Assembly: GCA_030065915.1 (NCBI GenBank)
Contig: JASJCQ010000003.1
Location: 62,001 to 126,000, forward strand
Source of the DNA: Woeseiaceae bacterium
GTDB lineage: Bacteria > Pseudomonadota > Gammaproteobacteria > Steroidobacterales > Woeseiaceae
Length of the DNA: 64,000 nucleotides
Direction of reading: 5' to 3'
The translations under genes and the position numbers were made by a program. The notes beneath the pieces are model-generated. The model was given only the letters and a program-made list of their open reading frames with translations. It was not told the DNA's origin and did no database searches. This document shows, piece after piece, positions 25,366 through 34,962 of this stretch (positions are counted from its first letter, which is position 1; every line of letters begins with the position of its first letter).

Positions 25366-28300
25366 TTATTGGAAGTCGTACCGCGCACCGATGTTGTAGC
25401 GCGTTCCGAACTCACTTCCGCTGAGGAACTGTTCCTCGTAGCGCACGAAAGTGCGAGTCGTCTCATCGGTCAGGTTGATGATCTCGAAGAATACCGTCAG
25501 CTGATCGGATGCGAAGTAGGTAAAGTTCGCATCGATCGGTGCGTATTCCTCGGTGAACACCGGTGAACCGTCGCCATCGAAGCCAGTCAGGAACTCGTCA
25601 CGCCAGTTGTAAGCGATACGTGCCGAGATCAGGTCGTTTTCGTAGAAGACCGACAGGTTGGCCGAGTCGCTCAGGCCCGGAAGCGCGAACGACTGGTTGA
25701 TGACGTCACGATCCGCATCAACGTCGCCATTCACGTCTGTGTAGTTCGCCTGCAGGCCCCAGCCGCTGTCGCCAAACATGTGCTGAACAGCGAGTTCGAT
25801 GCCGAACAGGTTGCCGACCTCTTCGTTCTCGGTTCGCGTCTGGTCGAACACGACCAGCGGATCATCCGCAGCAGCACGCACCGGGTCCGTTATCGGCGTA
25901 CCGCGGTTCTCGTTTATGCGACGGAAGACCGCCTGGTCGTCGGCAGGGATACCTTCATCCGCGAGATCGGCGCGCGCCTGCTCGGCCAATGCACCGACAT
26001 ACGGATCCGTGATGCCCTCAAACGTGACTTCCGTAATGCGATCCACGAGGAAGTTGTCGACCTGTTTCCTGAAATGGCCGACGGACACGTAGCTGCCTTC
26101 GTCGTAGTACCACTCGAACGAGAAGTCGAGATTGTCCGAGACATACGGTTCCAGGTTGGGGTTGCCCGCGCTGACGCGTCGGCTGCGGATGTTCGGGTTG
26201 CCCGGGAAAGAACGCGTCGGAATCAATGCGCCGATCGGCGGCCTCGCAATCGAGCGGCTGTACGAGAAGCGCGCGACCATGTCCGGATGCACCTCGAGGT
26301 CGAGGTCGAGGTTCGGCAGGAAGAACGTGTTGCTGCCCTCACCGGATGCTGGTGAACGCGGCCCTGTCTCATAGGCGAACTCGTTGCCGCCGACCCAGAC
26401 GACAGCCGTCGCCGGGATCTCGAAGCCGGTGCCTCTCGTCTCGGCCTTTTCGTAACGGAATCCGAGCACGGCGCCGAAAGGCATGCCGTTGAATTCGTCC
26501 TCGAAATCAACCGAGACATAGGCTGCTTCAACCTTCTCGTCGACGATCGAGATTCCGCCCGAATCAAGCGGCCCCGACCAGAAGCGTCCGCGCGTGCCGG
26601 ACGGGTCCTGGAAGTCTTCGCCCCAGCCTGGCCAGTAGACATCGGAAATCGGATCTGTCCCGCCGATCTCTTCCCAACGGTTCACGAGATAATCAAACGG
26701 TGCGGTGAAGTAGTCACTGTAACTATAGCTGCCGCCGTTGGAGAAGGCACTGAGCAGTCCGTCGAAAGACGCCTCCTGCCATACGTCTTCGGGCCAGTAC
26801 TGCGCGGACGTCAGCCAGAAGCCCGCGGGCAGCAGGCCGGACTCTTTGCTCGTATTGATGAAGTCCTGGTAGGTGTGCGAGATGCCGAAGTTGATGCGGC
26901 GTACCGCGCCGTCGTCCATGTTTTCCCAGGAACCGCCCAGCTGGACCTGCAGGATGTCGTTGTCGGACGTGCCGTCAAACGCCTGGCCGAACAGCGAGCC
27001 GATGTCACTGCGAAGCAGGCCGTCCTGCGGATTCCCGTCGCCGCCGTTGAAGCTGACGTCGAAGGTCGGGATACCGCTTGCGCCGTAGAATGCGGTCTGC
27101 AGATCAATACCCGCCGTTGCCGGGCCCCACTCTGGGCCGTTACCCGGGCACCATGGGCAGTTCGTGTTACCGATGATGACGTTCGCAGACGTACCCGGCT
27201 CGCCCGGAATTGGACCGCGACCCCTCGTTTCCGACGAAGAGTCGTGCATATCCAACGTGAACGCCAGCGAATCAGTCGCCTGCCAGTCGAGGTTCAAGCC
27301 GATCGAGGCGTTTTCCTTGAGGTTGCGGTCGCGGTTGACGTTGATCGCGAGGTCGCCACAGGACTGGGTGACTTCCGTGACCGTGCCGCGCTCGTTGATC
27401 GTCGCGTCGATGTTCGGGCACTCGAACCAGATGCCGAAGCTGGTGCCGTCACGATCGGTTTCGACCTCGGAGTACGTGTAGTCGAGCGTCGCTGTAAACG
27501 TATCCGTGGGCGCGTACTGCAGGGCAATCTGGCCATTGATGCGATCGCGCGATACCTCACCGAGCGCGTAGCCGACGTTCTGCGGGTGCCACCAGACGCC
27601 ATCGGCGCGCTGGTTGTTGTTGTTGATGTTGCCGCCGTTCAGCTGCAGGTTCTGGCCCCAGCTGTCGACCGCCGCGTTTTCTTCGCGATTGTCGCGCTCC
27701 TGGTAGGACGCGCTGATGCGAACGCCGATCGTGTCACCGGCGAACGTGTTGCTGTACAGGCCGTAGATCTCTGGCGTGTACTCATCGAGGCCCACGATAT
27801 CCGAGTTGGACGCCGAGGTCTCATGGACCATCTTGGCGCCGATAACGGCCTGGAGCCCCGGATTCTCGAGCGGCTTGGCCGTGATGATGTTGACCGTCGC
27901 GCCGATACCACCCGTCGGCAGGCCCGCTTTGGCCGTCTTGTAGATCTCTACGGCGCTCACACCCTCGGTGGCCAGGTCAGAGAAGTCGAACGAACGACTT
28001 CCGGCCGTCGGCATCTGGCGTCCGTTCAGCGTTACCAGGTTGAATTCCGGACCCATGCCTCGAACCGTGATCTGCGAACCCTCGTTGTTCGAGCGGTTGA
28101 TCGATACACCGGTGATTCGCGACAGCGATTCAGCGAGGTTCTGGTCCGGGAATTTGCCGATGTCTTCGGCGGTGATTGCGTCAGTGACGCCCTTGGCAGC
28201 GCGCTTTCTGTCCATCGACTGCATCAGGCTGCTTCGGTAACCGGTCGTGATGATCTCCTCGATCACCTCGTCGGCTCCGTCAGCTTCCTGTGCGAGTGTG

Positions 28301-28377
28301 ATGGGCGCAGCCGTCAGTCCGAGCGCCATGGCGACACTACTCGCCAAGACGTTCTTTTTAAACGCATTATCGTTCAT
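25366..28377 (-). CDS. TonB-dependent receptor of the Xanthomonas/Caulobacter type, glucan locus
   Basis: A 1003-residue outer-membrane receptor. It has a signal peptide (about 1-29, ending TLAQ), a plug domain beginning near EEIITTGYRSSLMQSMDRKR with IGKFPDQNLAESLSRITGV and VTLNGRQMP, and a C-terminal barrel ending in YNIGARYDFQ. The pattern fits the TonB_Xanth_Caul family that imports oligosaccharides. Its locus encodes beta-glucan enzymes on both sides, so a laminari-oligosaccharide substrate is likely. It is the first gene of the left arm and faces a LacI-type operator. Confidence 0.92.
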   Translation of the reverse strand: MNDNAFKKNVLASSVAMALGLTAAPITLAQEADGADEVIEEIITTGYRSSLMQSMDRKRAAKGVTDAITAEDIGKFPDQNLAESLSRITGVSINRSNNEGSQITVRGMGPEFNLVTLNGRQMPTAGSRSFDFSDLATEGVSAVEIYKTAKAGLPTGGIGATVNIITAKPLENPGLQAVIGAKMVHETSASNSDIVGLDEYTPEIYGLYSNTFAGDTIGVRISASYQERDNREENAAVDSWGQNLQLNGGNINNNNQRADGVWWHPQNVGYALGEVSRDRINGQIALQYAPTDTFTATLDYTYSEVETDRDGTSFGIWFECPNIDATINERGTVTEVTQSCGDLAINVNRDRNLKENASIGLNLDWQATDSLAFTLDMHDSSSETRGRGPIPGEPGTSANVIIGNTNCPWCPGNGPEWGPATAGIDLQTAFYGASGIPTFDVSFNGGDGNPQDGLLRSDIGSLFGQAFDGTSDNDILQVQLGGSWENMDDGAVRRINFGISHTYQDFINTSKESGLLPAGFWLTSAQYWPEDVWQEASFDGLLSAFSNGGSYSYSDYFTAPFDYLVNRWEEIGGTDPISDVYWPGWGEDFQDPSGTRGRFWSGPLDSGGISIVDEKVEAAYVSVDFEDEFNGMPFGAVLGFRYEKAETRGTGFEIPATAVVWVGGNEFAYETGPRSPASGEGSNTFFLPNLDLDLEVHPDMVARFSYSRSIARPPIGALIPTRSFPGNPNIRSRRVSAGNPNLEPYVSDNLDFSFEWYYDEGSYVSVGHFRKQVDNFLVDRITEVTFEGITDPYVGALAEQARADLADEGIPADDQAVFRRINENRGTPITDPVRAAADDPLVVFDQTRTENEEVGNLFGIELAVQHMFGDSGWGLQANYTDVNGDVDADRDVINQSFALPGLSDSANLSVFYENDLISARIAYNWRDEFLTGFDGDGSPVFTEEYAPIDANFTYFASDQLTVFFEIINLTDETTRTFVRYEEQFLSGSEFGTRYNIGARYDFQ

Positions 28378-28473
28378 TTCAAGCCCCCCGCAGCTTGCGG
28401 TTTTCGCATTTTTTAAAGGCCAGTTGCTGGCCTAACCCCGTGGACTTCTCAGCAGGTGAGAAGGTCCCCCTTA

Positions 28474-28576
28474 ATTATTGTTCCGACACCCTTTAGGGTT
28501 TCGTATCGCCGAGTTTCATGTAAAATGACAACGCTGTCAACAAAACATTAATTCATACTGACTGCGGAACAATAAT
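28474..28576. repeat. 12-bp inverted repeat flanking the divergent glucan promoter region
   Basis: ATTATTGTTCCG at 28474-28485 is repeated as its exact reverse complement, CGGAACAATAAT, at 28565-28576. Each copy lies on the side of one divergent arm, with the LacI-type palindrome between them. They could be binding sites for a second regulator serving both arms. The repeat is seen; the function is inferred. Confidence 0.5.
28526..28539. promoter_or_regulatory. LacI-family operator candidate
   Basis: TGACAACGCTGTCA is a palindrome with 5-bp perfect arms around a central CG, the usual form of LacI/GalR-family operators. It lies between the divergent TonB receptor and ADP-ribosylglycohydrolase-like genes, and a LacI regulator ends the right arm. 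Local repression of both arms, relieved by a glucan-derived sugar, is the simple reading. Confidence 0.6.
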
Positions 28577-28654
28577 GACGGGGTGCGCGGTCACACGCGC
28601 GATAACAAAATAGGAGCGCGCCACCGAGCGCGTCCATCAAGGGGGGAATCGACG

Positions 28655-29737
28655 TTGTCTCTCAGCGTGGATCCATCACGAATTCGTGCCGCCTGGATCG
28701 GCCGAATCAGCGGGTGTCTTTTGGGCAAACCCATCGAAGTGCTCTCCTTCGAGGAGGGTCTTGCGGGTGTCCGGGAGTACCTGCGCGGAGCCGACGCGTT
28801 GCCCCTGCGCGACTACATTCCGTTGCGGAAAGGCACACTGGTGGAGTCGCGCGGACGGGAATGCTGTCGAGGCGTATTCGATCGCGCCGAGCCCGACGAC
28901 GATATCAACTACACGTTTCTTGCACTGTTGATGCTCGAGAGGCACGGAGTCGACCTGTCGGTCGCCGACGTCGCGAGAACCTGGCTGAATCGATTGCCAG
29001 CCGGGGCGACCTGGACCGCGGAGCGGTCAGCCTACCAGGTGCTTTTGAACGAGATGGACCCGGAATTCGTCAATGGTCATGACGCGGGCTTCAATCTCGA
29101 GCATTGCTCGGACAACGAATTCAATGAGTGGATTGGCGCGCAGATCCGCGTGGACCTCTACGGCTGGGTATGCCCGGGACAGCCTGAACTCGCCGCGCGT
29201 CTCGCAAGAACCGACGCATCGCTTTCTCACCGCGGTGAGGGCTTAAATTGCGCGGCCTTTATTGCAGCGCTGGGCGCCGCTTTGGCTGTCACAGAGGACG
29301 TAGACGATGCACTCGATAAGGCTTGCGAACAGGTACCGTCGGAGTCGCGGACCTTGGAGGCCGTATCTTTCGGTCGATCGGTTGCGGGCCGAAGCGATGC
29401 CGTCAGGCTGTTGCACGAGCGCTATGGCGACCTGTCGCCGGTGCACTCGCTGAACAACCTTGCGCTGGTTGTCTGGGCGATCAAATCTGCGGACGGCGAT
29501 TTCAGCCGCGCGATCGGCGACGTCGTCGCCGCGGGCTGGGATACCGACTGCAATGGCGCTACTGTTGGCGGTCTTTACGGCATCGCCGGCGCCGAGATTC
29601 CCGAACACTGGTCGGCGCCCTGGCAGGGCCGGGTCGCTTTCAGCATGGCGGGCGCCAGCGAAATCCCGCTGAACGAACTGGTAGAACGTACCGTCGCCGT
29701 CGCCAATAGCCTGGAGCAGGAGCACCATGTCCATTAG
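28655..29737 (+). CDS. ADP-ribosylglycohydrolase-family protein
   Basis: The frame is open from 28583, but a TTG at 28655 has an AGGGGGG ribosome site 8 nt upstream and gives a 360-residue protein that starts at the natural N-terminus (SLSVDPSRIRAAWIGRISGCLLG). The family's metal-binding motifs are visible: EPDDDINYTFLAL and GWDTDCNGATVGGLYG. Members remove ADP-ribose from proteins or small molecules; several occur in sugar loci without a known role. It is the first gene of the right arm, and its end overlaps the next start by 11 bp. Confidence 0.8.
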   Translation: MSLSVDPSRIRAAWIGRISGCLLGKPIEVLSFEEGLAGVREYLRGADALPLRDYIPLRKGTLVESRGRECCRGVFDRAEPDDDINYTFLALLMLERHGVDLSVADVARTWLNRLPAGATWTAERSAYQVLLNEMDPEFVNGHDAGFNLEHCSDNEFNEWIGAQIRVDLYGWVCPGQPELAARLARTDASLSHRGEGLNCAAFIAALGAALAVTEDVDDALDKACEQVPSESRTLEAVSFGRSVAGRSDAVRLLHERYGDLSPVHSLNNLALVVWAIKSADGDFSRAIGDVVAAGWDTDCNGATVGGLYGIAGAEIPEHWSAPWQGRVAFSMAGASEIPLNELVERTVAVANSLEQEHHVH

Positions 29738-30482
29738 CGCGCGTTTAATGACCGCCCTGATCACGATCGCCATGTCTCACGTCGCGACGGCGGGTGAAGC
29801 TGCGCATCACCCGGACCGGAGCCGGTATCTGGCGCCCCACGCCGACGTGGCGCCCTTGATTGACGGAGAGGACGGTAACGCGGCGTGGGCCAACGCGGCG
29901 TGGCAGGAGCTGCAGTACAACTGGCTGGGCCCGGAATACACGCCAGAGGACTTCAGCGGCCGGTACAAGGTGGTGTGGACAGAAGAGAGGATCTACCTGC
30001 TGGCGGAGATCACCGATGACGTACTATACGACAGCCACAGACACCCGTTGCAGCAGTACTGGGACGATGACTGCCTGGAGATCTTCATCGACGAGGATTT
30101 TTCCGGCGGTGAACATCATTACAATCACAACGCGTTTGCCTACCACATGTCGCTGGACAACCGGGCGATCGACATCGGCACGGACAAACTGGCGCGAGAC
30201 TACACGCATCACGTCGAGAGCCGGTGGCGCCAGCACGGCGATAAGATTATCTGGGAGGTCGCCATCGACATCTACACCGATGAGTATGTCGACGGCTCCG
30301 ATGAGAACACGCCCGTCAAGCTCACGGCCGGTAAAGTCATGGGACTGATGGTTGCGTATTGCGATAACGACCGTTCGGAGCTGCGCGAGAATTTCGTGGG
30401 CTCCGAGATCACTTACGAAGGCAAGACCGACCAGGGCTATATCGATGCTGGCCTGTTCGGTGAGTTGAAACTCGATGACTAA
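29727..30482 (+). CDS. Secreted CBM9-like carbohydrate-binding protein
   Basis: A 251-residue protein with a signal peptide (about 1-23, ending VATAG). The single domain matches the family 9 carbohydrate-binding-like fold: PLIDGEDGNAAWANAAWQEL, YKVVWTEERIYLLAEITDD and DDCLEIFIDEDFSGG. Such domains bind chain ends of glucans or appear as lone periplasmic proteins. It could hold imported oligosaccharide in the periplasm. It is coupled by overlap to the genes on both sides. It is the only right-arm product with an export signal. Confidence 0.75.
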   Translation: MSISARLMTALITIAMSHVATAGEAAHHPDRSRYLAPHADVAPLIDGEDGNAAWANAAWQELQYNWLGPEYTPEDFSGRYKVVWTEERIYLLAEITDDVLYDSHRHPLQQYWDDDCLEIFIDEDFSGGEHHYNHNAFAYHMSLDNRAIDIGTDKLARDYTHHVESRWRQHGDKIIWEVAIDIYTDEYVDGSDENTPVKLTAGKVMGLMVAYCDNDRSELRENFVGSEITYEGKTDQGYIDAGLFGELKLDD

Positions 30483-33400
30483 TATTGCAGAGAAGAAACA
30501 GGCGACCGCTGCCGTCGCAACGGACCGAAACGTCTCCGGGGAATTTGTCGACTTCGATGGCGAGCGCTACTACGCGATCCACAACGTCGACCGGATGCCG
30601 CCGTTTTTCATCAGTCTTATCTCCAACGACGATCACTGGCTGTTTGCCTCGTCAAGGGGAGGGCTGACGGCGGGTCGTGTTTCTCCGGAGACCTCGCTGT
30701 TTCCGTACATCACGGTCGACAACATCCACGACAGCCTGCATCACACGGGGCCGAAGACCATCGTCAAGGTATCGACCAGCGGCGGTGTCAATGTCTGGGA
30801 GCCGTACAACACTGAGCAGGATGCGTTGTATGACACGACTCGCAACATCTACAAGAACACGCTCGGCAACAAACTGTGCTTCGAAGAGATCAACCACGAT
30901 TTAGGCGTAGCGTTCCGTTACAGCTGGCTGACCAGCGACGAATACGGGATCGTGCGACGCGCCGAGCTGGAGAACCTCGGCAGCGACGGCGTTGAGCTGG
31001 AGCTTCTCGACGGTATGCAGAACATCCTGCCCGCAGGCACGCCGAGATTCACGCAGACGAACTCGAGCAACCTCGTCGATGCGTACAAATGGACGGAACT
31101 GGATGAGGAAACGGGGCTCGCGTGCTTTTCCCTGTACTCTGGCATCACGGATAAGGCAGAGCCCTGCGAGTCACTGAAGGCAACGACCGTATTCTGCCTC
31201 GGGCTTAACGTCGTCACGTACCTGTTGTCCGCCATCCAGCTCAGGTCATTCCTCGAAGGCGGCGGGATCCAGACCGAGACTCATAAACGCGGCATTCGCG
31301 GTTCCTACTTCGTGAACGCGTCGGCGTCGCTTACGGCCGGCGAGTCCGTTGAGTGGCACTTCGTTGCCAACATCGAGCAATCCCAGGCGGCCGTTATCGC
31401 GCTGCGAAACCAGCTCCGGAATCCGGACGGCATTCTCGACAAGCTGCAAGCGTCTATCAATCGCGGCTCCGACAAGCTCGCGCGGATCATGGCGGGCAGT
31501 GATGCGTTCCAGGCAACGGCCGAAGAGAACGTCTCGGCCCACCACTATGCGAACGTCCTGTTTAACGTGCTGCGCGGCGGCATATTCAACGACCAGTACT
31601 ACGTGCCCTCTAAAGACTTCACTCGGACCGTCAGGAACTTCAATGCGCCGGTTTACGCCGCCAATGAGGGCTTCCTGAAGTCCCTGCCGGAGCGGCTCAG
31701 GTTCTCCGAGCTGCTGAAGGTCGTCAGGGCCAATGGCGACAAGCAGCTCGAACGGCTGGCGCAGGAATACCTGCCGATCACATTTGGCCGGCGGCACGGC
31801 GACCCGAGCCGCCCGTGGAACCAGTTCGCGATCAACCTGAAGGATGAGGATGGCAACGAACTGTTGTCCTATGAGGGCAACTGGCGTGACATCTTCCAGA
31901 ACTGGGAGGCGCTAACGCTCAGCTACCCCGAGTTCGTCGACAACATCATCGCGAAGTTCGTCAATGCGTCGACGATGGACGGTTACAACCCGTATCGCAT
32001 CACGAAGGAAGGCATCGACTGGGAGGTCGAGGAACCGGACAACCCGTGGAGCTACATCGGCTACTGGGGCGATCACCAGATCATCTACCTGTTGAAGCTC
32101 CTGGAGCTGTCCAGCGAATTCGAACCCGCCAAGCTGCAGAGCCTGCTGCGCGAACCGATCTTCTGCTACGCCAACGTGCCCTACCTGATCACGACCTTCG
32201 ACAAGCTCCTCGAAGACCCGAAGAACACGGTCTCGTTCGACGACCCGCTTGCCGAATTGATCGAGCACCGGCTCACGACGATCGGCGCCGACGGCAAGCT
32301 GGTACTGACCGAAGACGAGCAGGTGTACCAGGTGAACCTGCTCGAGAAGCTGCTGGTTCCGCTCCTGAGCAAGCTCGGCAACCTCGTTGTCGACGGCGGC
32401 ATCTGGATGAACACGCAGCGCCCCGAATGGAACGATGCGAACAACGCGCTGGTCGGGAACGGCCTGTCGATGGTGACGCTCTGCTACATGCGTCGTTACG
32501 TGCAGTTTATGACGGACATGCTGGCCGATGAGACAGAGGACTTCGCTATGTCCAACGAAGTCGCCGAATGGCTGAAGGACACCGCCTCTGCGCTGAAGCT
32601 CCTGTCAGACGAGGTGTCCGGCGACGAACCGACGAGTGAGGCGCTGCGGCACAAGGTACTCGTCGAATTGGGCGAGGCATCCAGCCGTTTCCGCGAGGCC
32701 GTCTACAAGGACCACCGTTTCTCCGGACAGGGGACACAATCGATTGATGCGGTCCGGAGTCTGCTCGACGACGCGCTGCCGATCATTGACAAGAGCATCC
32801 GGACGAACCGGCGCGATGACGGTCTCTACCATGCCTACAACCTCCTCGGCCAGACGGACTCCGGTATCAGCGTCGAAACGCTGTATCCGATGCTCGAGGG
32901 CCAGGTCGGCATCTTAAGTTCCGGTGCGTTGAATGCTGCGCAGGCTGTAGAGGTCGTAGAGGCGCTGTTCCAGAGCAGCGTATTTCGCCCCGGCCAGAAG
33001 AGTTTCATGCTGTACCCCGACCGGGAGCTGCCGAGCTTCCTCGAGAAGAACCGGATTCCCCGGCAAGACATTGACGGGTCACCGCTGCTGTCCGCGATGG
33101 TCAAAGCGGGCGACGGCCGCGTCGTCATTCGTGACGAGGACGGCCACTACCGCTTCAACGCCGACTTCACGAATGTCTCGGACGTGAAGGCCGCGCTCGA
33201 AGAGCTTCGCGACGACTACGGTGCCGACGTCGACAACGACTGGGACAGCATCTGCAACCTCTACGAGGAAGTATTCAATCACAAGGCCTTTACCGGCCGC
33301 TCCGGCACGATGTTCGGCTTCGAGGGACTCGGATCGATCTACTGGCATATGGTGTCGAAGCTGTTGCTGGCTGTGATGGAGAACTTCTTTGCGGCAATCG

Positions 33401-33951
33401 ACGCCGGCGCCGACAGTGGTGACCTGAAGAAACTCGGGGAGCTGTATTACCGCGTGCGAGAAGGCATTGGCTTTAACAAGACGCCAGAAGAGTATGGCGC
33501 CTTTCCGACAGATCCCTACTCACACACGCCGAAACACTCCGGCGCACGCCAGCCGGGCATGACTGGCCAGGTCAAGGAAGAAATGCTGTCGCGCTTCGGC
33601 GAGCTGGGTGTCCGGATCAATGGCGGCGTCGCTCGTTTCGAACCCAGGCTGCTCAGGGCGCAGGAGTTCGTTGGCGAAGAGCGCGGCTTTGACTACCTCG
33701 ACGTTCACGACGAATGGCAATCGATACCGGTACCGGCGGGCGGACTCGCATTTAGCTGGTGCCAGGTGCCTGTGGTCTACGTTCTCGATGATGCCGCAGC
33801 CAACGGACTTGTCGTCACACTGAAAGACGGCTCCGAAGAACGTTCCGACACAACCGCGCTGAGCCGCGAGCAAAGCAAGAACCTTTTCTACCGCAACGGT
33901 GAGATCAAGCAGATCACCGTCAGCATTTCACAAGACATGATTTTGAACTAA
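30475..33951 (+). CDS. Large clan GH-Q glucan phosphorylase candidate (GH149/GH161-like)
   Basis: A 1158-residue protein without a signal peptide. It looks like a very long relative of cellobiose phosphorylases (GH94 group): an N-terminal beta-sandwich-like region (to about 330), then an alpha-barrel-like region with NPWSYIGYWGDHQIIYLLKLLEL and PEWNDANNALVGNG. The Asp in EWND (D654) aligns by pattern with the general acid Asp of the GH94 DWND motif. Beta-1,3-glucan phosphorylases of GH149 and GH161 have this size and lie in glucan loci. Flanking GH17 and GH16 genes fit release of glucose 1-phosphate from laminari-oligosaccharides in the cytoplasm. The family is assigned from motif, size and context. 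Confidence 0.6.
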   Translation: MTNIAEKKQATAAVATDRNVSGEFVDFDGERYYAIHNVDRMPPFFISLISNDDHWLFASSRGGLTAGRVSPETSLFPYITVDNIHDSLHHTGPKTIVKVSTSGGVNVWEPYNTEQDALYDTTRNIYKNTLGNKLCFEEINHDLGVAFRYSWLTSDEYGIVRRAELENLGSDGVELELLDGMQNILPAGTPRFTQTNSSNLVDAYKWTELDEETGLACFSLYSGITDKAEPCESLKATTVFCLGLNVVTYLLSAIQLRSFLEGGGIQTETHKRGIRGSYFVNASASLTAGESVEWHFVANIEQSQAAVIALRNQLRNPDGILDKLQASINRGSDKLARIMAGSDAFQATAEENVSAHHYANVLFNVLRGGIFNDQYYVPSKDFTRTVRNFNAPVYAANEGFLKSLPERLRFSELLKVVRANGDKQLERLAQEYLPITFGRRHGDPSRPWNQFAINLKDEDGNELLSYEGNWRDIFQNWEALTLSYPEFVDNIIAKFVNASTMDGYNPYRITKEGIDWEVEEPDNPWSYIGYWGDHQIIYLLKLLELSSEFEPAKLQSLLREPIFCYANVPYLITTFDKLLEDPKNTVSFDDPLAELIEHRLTTIGADGKLVLTEDEQVYQVNLLEKLLVPLLSKLGNLVVDGGIWMNTQRPEWNDANNALVGNGLSMVTLCYMRRYVQFMTDMLADETEDFAMSNEVAEWLKDTASALKLLSDEVSGDEPTSEALRHKVLVELGEASSRFREAVYKDHRFSGQGTQSIDAVRSLLDDALPIIDKSIRTNRRDDGLYHAYNLLGQTDSGISVETLYPMLEGQVGILSSGALNAAQAVEVVEALFQSSVFRPGQKSFMLYPDRELPSFLEKNRIPRQDIDGSPLLSAMVKAGDGRVVIRDEDGHYRFNADFTNVSDVKAALEELRDDYGADVDNDWDSICNLYEEVFNHKAFTGRSGTMFGFEGLGSIYWHMVSKLLLAVMENFFAAIDAGADSGDLKKLGELYYRVREGIGFNKTPEEYGAFPTDPYSHTPKHSGARQPGMTGQVKEEMLSRFGELGVRINGGVARFEPRLLRAQEFVGEERGFDYLDVHDEWQSIPVPAGGLAFSWCQVPVVYVLDDAAANGLVVTLKDGSEERSDTTALSREQSKNLFYRNGEIKQITVSISQDMILN

Positions 33952-33965
33952 GCAGGAAGACTTAA

Positions 33966-34853
33966 GTGTCCAACTATTACAAGAAAAAGTTATCCCTTGC
34001 GGGCATCGATATCTCGAATCTCTCAACCGAAGACCTTAAGGACCTGGTTCGGAAGATTCTCGAAGACGGTATTAGCGGCATTTGCTTCAGCCCGTATGTC
34101 GAAGGACAGGAGCCGGGCAGCCAGGTTACCGAGGAACAGATTCGTGAACGCCTGGATATCGTCGCGCCCCACGTGCGCGGCATTCGGACGTTCTCCTGCC
34201 GGGAGGGACACGAGCTGATCCCCGCCATCGCCAAAGAGAAAAACCTGAAGACGATGGTCGGCGTCTGGCTGGACGATGAGCTCGACAAGAACGAGGAAGA
34301 CCTGCAGAACGGCATTGCGCTGGCCAAAGAAGGCCTGGTCGACATCCTCGCCATCGGTAACGAGGTCCTGCTGCGCGGCGACCTGACGGAAGACCAGCTG
34401 ATCGATTACCTGGAGCGCGCCAAGGCGGCCGTGCCGAACGTCGACGTCGGCTATGTCGACGCCTACTTTGAATTCAACGATCACCCGCGGATCAGCGACA
34501 CCTGCGACGTTATCCTGGCGAACTGTTATCCGTTCTGGGAAGGCTGTCCGGCCGAGCACGCACTGTTGTACATGAAGGAGATGTACCGCAGGGCGCAGTG
34601 GGCGGCGAACGGCAAGCCCGTTATCATCAGCGAGACGGGTTGGCCGAATATCGGCACGGCCGAAGGCGCATCTGTCCCGAGCTTCGAGAACGCCGTCAAG
34701 TACTTCATTGACACCTGCCGCTGGGCGGAAGAAGACGGTATCGAGATCTACTACTTCTCCGCATTTGATGAGGCCTGGAAAGTGGCTGCCGAGGGAGATG
34801 TTGGCGCCTACTGGGGCATCTGGGACAAGGACGGCAATCCGAAATACTTCTAA
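33966..34853 (+). CDS. GH17 beta-1,3-glucanase-like hydrolase, no signal peptide
   Basis: A 295-residue single-domain GH17 protein. AIGNEVLLRG carries the acid/base E133 and ISETGWPNIG the nucleophile E223, the two diagnostic GH17 motifs. It begins with GTG after AGGAAG, 14 bp past the phosphorylase gene. There is no signal peptide, so it should act in the cytoplasm, trimming or transferring beta-1,3-gluco-oligosaccharides for the phosphorylase. GH17 with GH16 is a strong marker of laminarin or beta-1,3-glucan use. Confidence 0.88.
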   Translation: MSNYYKKKLSLAGIDISNLSTEDLKDLVRKILEDGISGICFSPYVEGQEPGSQVTEEQIRERLDIVAPHVRGIRTFSCREGHELIPAIAKEKNLKTMVGVWLDDELDKNEEDLQNGIALAKEGLVDILAIGNEVLLRGDLTEDQLIDYLERAKAAVPNVDVGYVDAYFEFNDHPRISDTCDVILANCYPFWEGCPAEHALLYMKEMYRRAQWAANGKPVIISETGWPNIGTAEGASVPSFENAVKYFIDTCRWAEEDGIEIYYFSAFDEAWKVAAEGDVGAYWGIWDKDGNPKYF

Positions 34854-34962
34854 CCCCATCGAGACAGACGCAGCCGACAGCGCGGGAGGTACGTGCTGCA
34901 AGCGTCTGTAGCTCGAGCCGACGGCCGCACCGCCACCGGGAACACACGGGACGAGTGACGAT

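Noticed and set aside
26875..28416. 513-residue plus-strand frame opposite the TonB receptor
   Set aside because: Antisense shadow of a confidently identified receptor, with Arg/Val-rich low-information sequence.
34865..34908. CAGACGC/GCGTCTG hairpin between GH17 and the LacI gene
   Set aside because: The stem is interrupted and has no T-run, so I do not call it a terminator.
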